From: Xanthomonas hortorum pv. cynarae
Lineage (GTDB): Bacteria > Pseudomonadota > Gammaproteobacteria > Xanthomonadales > Xanthomonadaceae
Direction of reading: 5' to 3'
Length of the DNA stretch: 36,787 bases
Assembly (NCBI RefSeq): GCF_002939985.1
Contig: NZ_MDFM01000001.1
Location: forward strand, 258,917 to 295,703
Shown: one piece after another, positions 24,891 through 33,332 of the stretch
Position numbering within the stretch: position 1 is the first letter of the stretch
How the letters are laid out: every line of letters begins with the position of its first letter
Notes under the pieces: generated by a model
Told to the model about the DNA's origin: nothing
Databases searched by the model: none
What the model saw: the letters and a program-made list of their open reading frames with translations, nothing else
Translations under genes and position numbers: made by a program

Positions 24891-27764
24891 TTGGAACATA
24901 ATCTTACGCCTCACCAATCCAAGTATTTTGCATGGCTACTTACGCGTCGTGCAGCGGGCGACTCCGTGGAATCACTAGCCTCAACGCTGGTTGACTCGCA
25001 GGTTGATCTCAATCCACATCAGGTTGATGCCGCGCTTTTCGCTTGCCGTAATCCCCTTTCGCGCGGTGTGCTCCTCGCTGATGAAGTGGGGCTCGGCAAG
25101 ACCATTGAAGCGGGATTGGTCATTTTGCAGCGTTGGGCCGAGCGACGCCGCAAGATTCTTATCATTGTCCCCGCCAACCTGCGCAAGCAGTGGCACCAAG
25201 AGCTGCAAGACAAGTTCGGGCTGCAAGGACTGATTCTCGAAGCCAAGAGCTTCAACGCGATTCGCAAGCAGGATCGACAGAACCCATTCCTGTTCGCCTC
25301 CGGCCCGGTTATCTGTTCCTACCAGTTCGCCAAGTCCAAAGCTGACGATGTCAAGAGCATTGACTGGGACTTGGTCGTCCTCGACGAGGCACATCGCCTG
25401 CGCAACGTCTACAAGACCAGCAATGTCATTGCCAGGACACTCAAAGAGGCGTTGTCGCACGTTCACTCTAAGGTGCTTCTAACTGCAACGCCATTGCAGA
25501 ACTCATTACTAGAACTCTATGGGCTGGTCAGCTTCATCGATGATCGCGTGTTCGGGGACATCGACAGTTTTCGCTCGCAATTTACTGGCCGGGAACAGGC
25601 CTTCAACGGTCTGCGTAACCGACTGGCTCCTATCTGCAAGCGCACTCTGCGCAAACAGGTTCAGCCTTATGTGTCGTATACGGCGCGCAAGGCCATCGTC
25701 CAGGAGTTCACGCCGTCAAGCGAAGAGCAGGAACTGTCCAGACTCGTTGCTGATTACTTGCGTCGTCCCAATCTGAAGGCCATGCCCGACGGACAACGCC
25801 AGCTGATTTCACTGGTGCTATGGAAGTTGCTGGCGTCCAGCTCGCACGCTATCGCGGGTGCGCTGGAGACCATGGCTAAACGGCTTCAGGGAGTGTTGGA
25901 TGAAACTGCCGACGTTCCCGATCTGGCCGAACAACTCGACGAGGACTACGAATCGCTGGACGAAACCGCGGATGAGTGGAGCGACCAAGGATCTACTTCT
26001 ACGGCACCGAAGCGCTCAGAGCGATATGCCATCGCGCAGGAAATTGACGAGCTTCGTCAATTTAAGGCGCTGGCGACCAGCATCCGCGACAACGCCAAGG
26101 GCAGGGAGCTTGTCACCGCGCTGGATCGTGCCTTCGCGGAACTGGATAGACTGGGTGCAGCCAGAAAGGCGATCATCTTCACCGAATCCAAGCGCACACA
26201 GGACTATCTCCTCAGCTTGCTGGCTGACACGCCATACGGTGATGGCATCGTGCTCTTCAACGGCACCAACAGCGACCAGCGTGCGCAGGTAATCTACAAG
26301 GACTGGCTCAAACGCCACGAAGGAACTGACCGCATCACCGGCTCCAAGACCGCCGACACCCGTGCGGCACTGGTCGAGCACTTCAAGGAGCGCGGCAAGG
26401 TCATGATTGCCACCGAGGCTGGAGCTGAGGGCATCAACCTCCAGTTCTGCTCGCTCGTGATCAACTACGACCTGCCCTGGAATCCGCAGCGTATCGAACA
26501 ACGCATTGGTCGGTGTCACCGTTACGGGCAGAAGTTCGATGTGGTGGTTGTGAACTTCGTCGATCTCACCAATGAGGCAGATAAGCGCGTCTACGAATTG
26601 CTGGCGCAGAAATTCCAGCTCTTTGAGGGCGTGTTTGGCGCCAGCGACGAAGTGTTAGGTGCCATCGGTTCGGGCATTGATTTCGAGCGGCGCATTGCTG
26701 AGATCTACCAGAACTGCCGAGAACCCGATGAAATTAAGTCTAGCTTCGAGCAACTCCAGCTCGACCTCTCCGGCGAGATCAACGAGGCGATGGTGAAGAC
26801 GCGCCAGGTCTTGCTTGAGAACTTTGATGAAGAGGTGCAGGAGAAGCTGCGCATGCGGGCTGACGACAGCCGCAACGCGCGTAACCGATTCGAGCACATG
26901 CTGATGGACTTGACTCGTGCCGAGCTGCTCCATTGTGCAGTGTTTGATCACGATGGCTTCCATCTCCACCACATGCCGACAGGGATCGAGCGCAGCGACC
27001 TCAATGACATCGAATTAGGGCGTTACGAGTTGCCCCGCCGCTCTGGCGACGCGCACATGTACCGCATCAATCATCCGCTGGCGCGGTGGGGCATCGAGCA
27101 AGCCAAGGCTCGTGTACTCGACGTTGCTCGTGTCGTCTTCGATTACAACGCCTACGGCTCAAAGATCAGCACGCTTGAAGCCTACCGCGGCAGGGCCGGA
27201 TGGCTCACAGTAAGGCTAGTCACTGTCGAGACACTCGGCAACCAGGAGCAACATCTGCTGGTTGCCGCGGGTACTACCGACGGCGTCTTGCTGGCAGAAG
27301 AAGATCCGGAAAAACTGCTGCGCCTACCCGCGACCACACACGCAGCAAGCCTGTTTAATGCCCCTGATGCCACCTTGCTAGCCGACGCGGAAGCCCGCAA
27401 GACCTCACTCCTGCGCGACGTCAACGAGCGCAACCTCGGTTACTTCGAGCAGGAAGTCCAGAAGCTCGACGCCTGGGCTGACGATCTGAAGCTCGGTCTG
27501 GAACAGGAGATCAAGGAGATCGACCGCGAGATCAAAGAAGTACGCCGCACAGCCGCGACCTCGCCGACACTGGACGAAAAGCTGTCATGGCAGAAAAAAC
27601 AGCGCGAACTGGAAAGCAAGCGCAGCAAGCTGCGGCGCGAATTGTTTGCTCGACAGGACGAAGTCGAAGCGCAGCGCAATGACTTGATCAGCCAGCTTGA
27701 AATGCAACTTGAACAGCAGGTCGAGGAACGCACGCTTTTCACCATCGAGTGGGAGCTGCTCTGA
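24891..27764 (+). CDS. SNF2-family helicase (first gene of candidate defence operon)
   Basis: Predicted protein of 957 residues beginning with TTG; nearby ATGs are out of frame, and L-T-P-H-Q-S-K-Y is a typical start of this family. Motif I is D64-E-V-G-L-G-K-T71, motif II D165-E-A-H168 and motif III T-A-T at 198-200. The helicase C domain shows E-A-G-A-E-G-I-N (from 509) and motif VI R-I-E-Q-R-I-G-R (534-541) followed by C-H-R-Y-G-Q, as in RapA/SNF2 translocases. About 845-950 is a strong coiled coil, possibly for oligomerisation. Similar helicases occur in DISARM (DrmD) and in helicase-methylase-ATPase systems. It probably translocates on duplex DNA. Its stop overlaps the next start (TGATG). 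Confidence 0.9.
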   Translation: MEHNLTPHQSKYFAWLLTRRAAGDSVESLASTLVDSQVDLNPHQVDAALFACRNPLSRGVLLADEVGLGKTIEAGLVILQRWAERRRKILIIVPANLRKQWHQELQDKFGLQGLILEAKSFNAIRKQDRQNPFLFASGPVICSYQFAKSKADDVKSIDWDLVVLDEAHRLRNVYKTSNVIARTLKEALSHVHSKVLLTATPLQNSLLELYGLVSFIDDRVFGDIDSFRSQFTGREQAFNGLRNRLAPICKRTLRKQVQPYVSYTARKAIVQEFTPSSEEQELSRLVADYLRRPNLKAMPDGQRQLISLVLWKLLASSSHAIAGALETMAKRLQGVLDETADVPDLAEQLDEDYESLDETADEWSDQGSTSTAPKRSERYAIAQEIDELRQFKALATSIRDNAKGRELVTALDRAFAELDRLGAARKAIIFTESKRTQDYLLSLLADTPYGDGIVLFNGTNSDQRAQVIYKDWLKRHEGTDRITGSKTADTRAALVEHFKERGKVMIATEAGAEGINLQFCSLVINYDLPWNPQRIEQRIGRCHRYGQKFDVVVVNFVDLTNEADKRVYELLAQKFQLFEGVFGASDEVLGAIGSGIDFERRIAEIYQNCREPDEIKSSFEQLQLDLSGEINEAMVKTRQVLLENFDEEVQEKLRMRADDSRNARNRFEHMLMDLTRAELLHCAVFDHDGFHLHHMPTGIERSDLNDIELGRYELPRRSGDAHMYRINHPLARWGIEQAKARVLDVARVVFDYNAYGSKISTLEAYRGRAGWLTVRLVTVETLGNQEQHLLVAAGTTDGVLLAEEDPEKLLRLPATTHAASLFNAPDATLLADAEARKTSLLRDVNERNLGYFEQEVQKLDAWADDLKLGLEQEIKEIDREIKEVRRTAATSPTLDEKLSWQKKQRELESKRSKLRRELFARQDEVEAQRNDLISQLEMQLEQQVEERTLFTIEWELL

Positions 27765-29530
27765 TGGCAACAGTTATCGCACGCCCCCTTGAAATCGATC
27801 TGCTGTGCCAAAAACTTGATGCGGACTACGCGACCCGAATCAGCGGGACGGGAAACACTCCAGAGTCTCGGCGTAGCAACTACTTGTCCAAGGCAATCGC
27901 GGCATTCGTCCTGCACGAAGACGCTGGCGCCAATCTGGATGAGGCCGTGGCCGCCAGCATCGATGGTGGCCAAGATCATGGTATCGATTCGGTATTCGTT
28001 TCAACGGATCAAACGATCTGGCTGGTCCAGTCCAAGTACAAGGAGTCGGGCACCGGCGAGCCCGAACTCGGTGATGTATCCAAATTTCGGGATGGCGTAA
28101 CCGACCTTCTGCAAGGACACTGGAACCGGTTCAACAACACCCTGCAAAACCGCCAAGCGGCAATCACCAATGCCTTGAATAGCGGTGTCTGCAGAATCAA
28201 AGTCGTGCTTGCCTATTCCGGCACGGCGGTGTCCGATGATCGACGCAACATCTTTGCCGACTTGGAGCGCGCGTTCAACGGCGCGAATCCGGGCTTTCTT
28301 CGGTGCCATGCTTATGGGCTCACGACCCTGCACGACCTACATCTGGACGGGGTTTCGGCCCAGCCCATAGAAGCCGAAGTCGAATTGAAGGACTTCGGTC
28401 ATACGCAGGAACCTTACCGGGCGTTCTACGGGCGCATGGACGGCAAACGGGTCGCCGAGCTTTGGGCGGCACACGAAGAACACCTGGTTGATCGGAACAT
28501 TCGCCGGTTCAAGGGCACGACCACCGTCAATGCAGGGCTAACCGAGACACTCCGACAAGAAGCACAGCACTTCTTCTACTTCAATAACGGCGTCACCTTC
28601 CTCTGCGATTCCATAACGGAACAGCATCCCCGCGACCCGCATCGTCAGACTGGGACGTTTCGCATTCGCGGGTTGTCCATCGTCAACGGCGCACAGACGG
28701 TTGGGGCGATCGCCCGCGAGCCAATGGCCCACTACGATGCTCATCCCATCGTAGTCATGGCGACTTTTGTTTGTCTTGAGAACGCGCCTGATGGCTTTGG
28801 CGATCGAGTCACCCAATCGCGCAACCGGCAGAATGCCGTTGATCTGGAAGATTTTGCCGCGCTCGATGAGCGTCAGACCATGTGGCAGCAGACCTTGCAG
28901 ATGGCGGGCATCACCTATCTGGTCAAACAGGGGGAGGACGATCCGCCGCTATCGCCAACCTGCTTCAGCGCACGTGAACTCGCGCCGTTCCTGGCTTGCA
29001 CCGTAACCACGAACGACTGGCAGGACTACGTGACCGCGGCCAAGGCCGACAAAAAGAAGCTGTTTGGGCGCGAGGGATTGGTATCAGCCACCGACCCCCT
29101 ACGCCAATCCTACGAACGGCTCTTCGCCGACTCGCTCACGGCAAAGAAAATGTGGCGGATAGCCCAAATCGGCCGAGTGGTTGTAGAAAAAGTCCGCGCC
29201 CGTGCCATCGCCGAGGGTGATCCTGCAGGTTTGCCAGCGGGATCACTCCCTGCTCGGGAGATTCTCACTCACGGCACCTGGTTAGTTCTACATGTCATCT
29301 TCATCCGCCTTCAGCTGCAGAACGGGCCGGCGCTGGCGTTGACACAGGATGAACTGACAGCGATTTCGCGCGAAGTCGATCTTGTTTGCGAGCGTCTTGT
29401 GAGTTCTGCCCAGGGCGTGCAGTGGAACAAGCAGGCTCGCAGCCTCTTCGAGAACAAGACGGACTGTCGAACCGTGAAAAGTCGTTTGATGGTGGCATTG
29501 GCACAGCAAGGCCAGGGAGGAAACCAGTAA
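27764..29530 (+). CDS. AIPR-family protein (abortive infection phage resistance)
   Basis: Predicted protein of 588 residues. The AIPR core is clear: D243-R-N-I-R-R-F-K-G, then F270-F-Y-F-N-N-G-V-T-F and I306-V-N-G-A-Q-T-V-G-A-I. The N-terminus contains G-I-D75-S-V-F and V-Q89-S-K91, a spacing and pattern matching a PD-(D/E)xK-type nuclease active site. The family is linked to phage exclusion in lactococci and found in defence islands; its biochemistry is poorly known. ATG overlaps the helicase stop by one base, and its own stop overlaps the next ATG. It is therefore embedded in one translation unit and may be the effector. Confidence 0.88.
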   Translation: MATVIARPLEIDLLCQKLDADYATRISGTGNTPESRRSNYLSKAIAAFVLHEDAGANLDEAVAASIDGGQDHGIDSVFVSTDQTIWLVQSKYKESGTGEPELGDVSKFRDGVTDLLQGHWNRFNNTLQNRQAAITNALNSGVCRIKVVLAYSGTAVSDDRRNIFADLERAFNGANPGFLRCHAYGLTTLHDLHLDGVSAQPIEAEVELKDFGHTQEPYRAFYGRMDGKRVAELWAAHEEHLVDRNIRRFKGTTTVNAGLTETLRQEAQHFFYFNNGVTFLCDSITEQHPRDPHRQTGTFRIRGLSIVNGAQTVGAIAREPMAHYDAHPIVVMATFVCLENAPDGFGDRVTQSRNRQNAVDLEDFAALDERQTMWQQTLQMAGITYLVKQGEDDPPLSPTCFSARELAPFLACTVTTNDWQDYVTAAKADKKKLFGREGLVSATDPLRQSYERLFADSLTAKKMWRIAQIGRVVVEKVRARAIAEGDPAGLPAGSLPAREILTHGTWLVLHVIFIRLQLQNGPALALTQDELTAISREVDLVCERLVSSAQGVQWNKQARSLFENKTDCRTVKSRLMVALAQQGQGGNQ

Positions 29531-31527
29531 TGCAAGCGAACATTAAAGGTCTGGTAGATCGACTGGAGCTTTCCCAGGCAAAGGCAATGATGCCGCTTTA
29601 CGAGGCCATTTCGAATGCCGTCGATGCAATCGAAGAGCATCAGGACGGCTTCAGCAATCATTCGATTCGCATTCGACTGGTGACCTCTAATGATCTTGCC
29701 TATCAGGCTGGGGATGGAACTCTGGTGGTGGACGGCTTCGATGTTATTGATGATGGCGTTGGCTTCAATGACAAGAACCTGGCTTCGTTTCAAGAAGCCC
29801 ACACGCTTTCAAAGGTCAAGGTCGGCGGTCGAGGTGTCGGGCGCTTCACTTTCTTGAAGGTGTTCTCATCCGTACACATCCGCAGCGTCTTTCAACGCGA
29901 CGGCAACGCTTTGCTGCGCGAGTTCGACTTCAGCATCCACGATGAACTGAAAGGTGCAGACACCACGTCTGAAGTCAAAGAGGTATGTGGCACGCATACC
30001 TCTTTGCGGGACATGAATGAAAAGTTTCGGGCTGGGTGGCCCAGCCAGCCCGAAACCATCGCTGAACGCATCATTGCGCACTTCCTGATTCGATTCGCGG
30101 CCCGTTCCTGCCCTGCGATGACCTTGGAATCTCCGGGACATGCTTCGATTGATTTGCACGCACTGTTTCAATCAACGGTGTTGGCGCATATCCAGGAGCA
30201 GTTCCTCGAGGTCTCGGGGTATACATTTGCCTTGCAGGCGTATCGTCACCGTGACGGACGCTCGCGCCATGAACTCAACTTGTGCGCGAACGGCCGTGAA
30301 GTCACCACGAGCAAGCTGCGAGATCTGCTTCCGGAACTGCCTGAGAAGCTGATTGACGAAGAACAGACGCCGTACACCCTGATTGTGCTGGTTACCGGGG
30401 AGTATCTGGATGACCATGCCAATCAAGAGCGTACGCGTATCGCTTTCAAAAGCGATGAGGAGCCCGAGCTGGAGCGAACTCTTGTCTCACGACGGGCCTT
30501 GAATCAGGGTCTTGCAGATGCGTTGCGGCCGCTGCTCATGGATGACTTGAAGTCAACGAACGAAGAAAAGCGTGCCCAGATCGAGAAGTTCGTGGAACAA
30601 GCCCCGGAATACAGAGCGCTCACGCATCCTCGCTATCGAGAAATGATCGAGCAGAGGATTCAACCCGGCTTGTCGGATGAGAAACTAGACGAAGCGCTTT
30701 TGCATGTCAAACGGGAAGTCGAGGACGGCGTCCGCAAGGACTTGCGTCATGCTGCCACCTACTTTGAGAGCGAATCGTTTGAACAGTATGCGGAGCGTTT
30801 TCAAACACTTGCCGAGCAGGCCAATGAGCTAGGCAAGGCTGAGCTTGCGAAGTACATCACACATCGCAGAACGATTCTTGACTTGATTTCGCTAAGCCTA
30901 AAAAAGCGGCGTTCGGACAACAAATATCCGCTTGAACGAGTTTTGCACAAGATGCTCTTCCCCATGGGGGCCACTTCAAAGGATATTTTCTTTGAGCAGC
31001 AAAACCTTTGGGTGATCGACGAGCGGCTTTGCTATCACACATTGCTCACCTCAGATAAAAAACTGAAGTCTATTGAAGGCCTTGAAGACACATCCGGCAA
31101 AGAGCCCGATATCTGCGCTTTCTTTTACGACACCCCCGTCGGAGTTCGAGAAGAAGGGGACTCCACAGGTGCAATTGTCGTCATTGAGTTCAAGCGCCCA
31201 GGTCGTGACGACTATCAAGCCGACCCTGCTCAGCAGATCATAAAGCGGTTTGTCGAGATTCAGGAGAGCAGGCTTGAAGACGTTGATGGTAGGCCGATTA
31301 ATGCACGCGGAATTCGTTTCTTTGGCTATTTGATAGCTGACTTGACGCCATCGCTCAGGCGGGAAATGCGGATGAACTATCACGAGTCCATTGATGGCGA
31401 AGGCTATTTTAAAACCCTAACGGGCGGAAACGGCTACGTAGAAATTATCTCTTACGACAAGCTGCTCAAAGATGCCGCGCGCAGAAACCGCGTGCTATTC
31501 GAAAAGCTTGGCCTGCACAAGAATTAA
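29530..31527 (+). CDS. GHKL ATPase with C-terminal nuclease-like domain
   Basis: Predicted protein of 665 residues; ATG 29530 overlaps the AIPR stop (TAATG). The N-terminal Hsp90/MutL/histidine-kinase-type ATPase shows the N box E-A-I-S-N29-A-V-D-A, the G1 box D74-D-G-V-G78 and the G2 box G-G-R-G-V-G-R (99-105). A long helical middle region follows. Near the C-terminus, E-P-D527 and V-V-I-E553-F-K555, with a following Q-Q-I-I-K helix, fit a PD-(D/E)xK nuclease core. GC content looks lower than in the neighbouring core genes, suggesting transfer. It is not a histidine kinase: no H-box or receiver partner is seen. It may act as an ATP-gated clamp, as in MutL, but that is inference. Confidence 0.82.
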   Translation: MQANIKGLVDRLELSQAKAMMPLYEAISNAVDAIEEHQDGFSNHSIRIRLVTSNDLAYQAGDGTLVVDGFDVIDDGVGFNDKNLASFQEAHTLSKVKVGGRGVGRFTFLKVFSSVHIRSVFQRDGNALLREFDFSIHDELKGADTTSEVKEVCGTHTSLRDMNEKFRAGWPSQPETIAERIIAHFLIRFAARSCPAMTLESPGHASIDLHALFQSTVLAHIQEQFLEVSGYTFALQAYRHRDGRSRHELNLCANGREVTTSKLRDLLPELPEKLIDEEQTPYTLIVLVTGEYLDDHANQERTRIAFKSDEEPELERTLVSRRALNQGLADALRPLLMDDLKSTNEEKRAQIEKFVEQAPEYRALTHPRYREMIEQRIQPGLSDEKLDEALLHVKREVEDGVRKDLRHAATYFESESFEQYAERFQTLAEQANELGKAELAKYITHRRTILDLISLSLKKRRSDNKYPLERVLHKMLFPMGATSKDIFFEQQNLWVIDERLCYHTLLTSDKKLKSIEGLEDTSGKEPDICAFFYDTPVGVREEGDSTGAIVVIEFKRPGRDDYQADPAQQIIKRFVEIQESRLEDVDGRPINARGIRFFGYLIADLTPSLRREMRMNYHESIDGEGYFKTLTGGNGYVEIISYDKLLKDAARRNRVLFEKLGLHKN

Positions 31528-31538
31528 GGTATTTCATT

Positions 31539-33332
31539 ATGAGTAAGAAAAAACTAGAACTCACCTGGATTGGGAAGGACAAGCGGCCCAGGCTGGAGCC
31601 GCGCCTCCTGCTGGAAGATCCGGAAAAGTCGTACCACGCCAAGCATCGCGTGTCGGACAACGATATTTTCGATAATAGGCTGATTTTCGGTGACAACCTG
31701 CTGGCGCTCAAGGCGCTGGAGCAGGAGTTCTCCGGCCAGGTGAAGTGCGTGTACATAGACCCCCCATACAACACCGGAGCTGCGTTCGAACATTATGACG
31801 ACGCACTCGAACACTCGATGTGGCTTGGGTTGATGCGTGATCGTCTGGAAATGATCCGACGTTTGTTGAGCCCGACCGGGTTCATTTGCTGCCACATCGA
31901 TGACTCAGAGGGGCATTATCTGAAAGTGCTTATGGACGAGGTTTTCGGTCGATCGAATTACCTGGTCACGCTATACGTGCAGGTCCGTTATGCCGAGAAG
32001 ACGCTCAAACAAGATATGGCGTTTCACAAGCAGATTGAACAGATCCATGTCTACCGAAAGGAATACGGCGCGCAGCCAATCCTGAACCAAAAGGACCTGT
32101 CGTTTGACAAGTTCTGTCATTACATTACTGAGAACACGCCTGGAAAGAAGATCAGTCTTGGCGGGAAGGCTGTCACGGTATTCGGCGCTGGCGAATGGGG
32201 CGTAGAGAAAAGAGAAGGGTCGGCAAAAGGTTTAAAAGAGATATGGGCCACTGGGTCAATACTTGATGGTAATTCCTCGGGGCGATTCTTCCGCGATTAT
32301 CTGGCTGGGCGCTCGTCAACCGATGGGCTGGGCGCTCTGTACAGGGTCGAAGGTATTGGTGACGACGGTCATGGGCGTCGCTACTTCACTGGACCAGCGA
32401 GAGCGACAGCAACCAAAGGGAAGTATTACCAAGGCGTTCCACTGGGAAAACTGGAACCTGATGCAGAGCCCCAAACGCTTCCAATTGAAAACTTCTACGA
32501 TCTAGCTGGCAGTTTTGGGAATTGCCGCCACGAAGGAGGTGCAGATTTCCGCTCAGGAAAAAAGCCGGAGGCTTTGCTGGAGATTATCCTGCGGCATTTT
32601 TCCTCACCGGGCGACCTCGTCCTTGATTCCTTCGCCGGCTCTGGCACGACAGGAGCTGTCGCCCACAAGATGGGACGCCGTTGGATCATGGTCGAGCTGG
32701 GCGAGCATTGCCAGACTCTCGTCATTCCACGCTTAAAAAAAGTCATCGATGGCGAGGACAAAGGTAGTATTGGCGAGGCGTCGGGTTGGCGGGGTGGCGG
32801 CGGATTCCGCTTCAGCCGACTCGCCCCGACTCTGATCGTCAACGACCGCTGGGGCAACCCGGTCGTCAATCCGGAATACAACGCGGCGATGTTGGCTGAG
32901 GCGCTGGCCAAGCTGGAAGGCTTCGACTACGCGCCGTCAGAAACTCACTGGTGGCAGCACGGCCACTCTAGCGAGCGCGATTTCATCTACGTCACCACAC
33001 AGAACCTGTCCGCCGATCAATTGCGTGGCCTTTCCGATGAAGTTGGTCTGGAGCAGAGCCTGCTGGTGTGCTGCGCCGCTTTTCACGGAGTCACGACTGC
33101 AAAAGCGGCGGAGCGCTGGCCTAATTTGACGTTGAAGAAGATTCCGAAGATGGTGCTGGCTCGCTGCCATTGGGGGCGTGACGACTACAGCCTAAATGTG
33201 AGCAACCTGCCTATGGGGGAGATTGAGAACGCCGAGCCTGAGGCTCCTGGCAATATCGTCAAGAATTCTAAGGGCAGAAAGGCGATCCTCGTCGACGCCG
33301 GACAGCGCGGCCTGTTTGGGGGGGGCGAATAA
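31539..33332 (+). CDS. Type III-like site-specific DNA methyltransferase (Mod, beta class)
   Basis: Predicted protein of 597 residues. Catalytic motif IV D74-P-P-Y-N-T lies before the AdoMet-binding motif I (D363-S-F-A-G-S-G-T-T), the beta-class order found in type III Mod enzymes. DPPY supports N6-adenine methylation. The region between motifs (about 140-350) should hold the target recognition domain. The C-terminal 160 residues (from about 430) resemble Mod proteins paired with DEAD-type Res subunits. It starts 11 bp after the ATPase stop, and its stop overlaps the res ATG. It should mark host DNA as self for the restriction part of the operon. Confidence 0.92.
   Translation: MSKKKLELTWIGKDKRPRLEPRLLLEDPEKSYHAKHRVSDNDIFDNRLIFGDNLLALKALEQEFSGQVKCVYIDPPYNTGAAFEHYDDALEHSMWLGLMRDRLEMIRRLLSPTGFICCHIDDSEGHYLKVLMDEVFGRSNYLVTLYVQVRYAEKTLKQDMAFHKQIEQIHVYRKEYGAQPILNQKDLSFDKFCHYITENTPGKKISLGGKAVTVFGAGEWGVEKREGSAKGLKEIWATGSILDGNSSGRFFRDYLAGRSSTDGLGALYRVEGIGDDGHGRRYFTGPARATATKGKYYQGVPLGKLEPDAEPQTLPIENFYDLAGSFGNCRHEGGADFRSGKKPEALLEIILRHFSSPGDLVLDSFAGSGTTGAVAHKMGRRWIMVELGEHCQTLVIPRLKKVIDGEDKGSIGEASGWRGGGGFRFSRLAPTLIVNDRWGNPVVNPEYNAAMLAEALAKLEGFDYAPSETHWWQHGHSSERDFIYVTTQNLSADQLRGLSDEVGLEQSLLVCCAAFHGVTTAKAAERWPNLTLKKIPKMVLARCHWGRDDYSLNVSNLPMGEIENAEPEAPGNIVKNSKGRKAILVDAGQRGLFGGGE

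Noticed and set aside
29530..31527. Sensor histidine kinase
   Set aside because: Although it has a GHKL ATPase fold, there is no H-box, no sensor segment, no membrane helix and no response regulator next to it.
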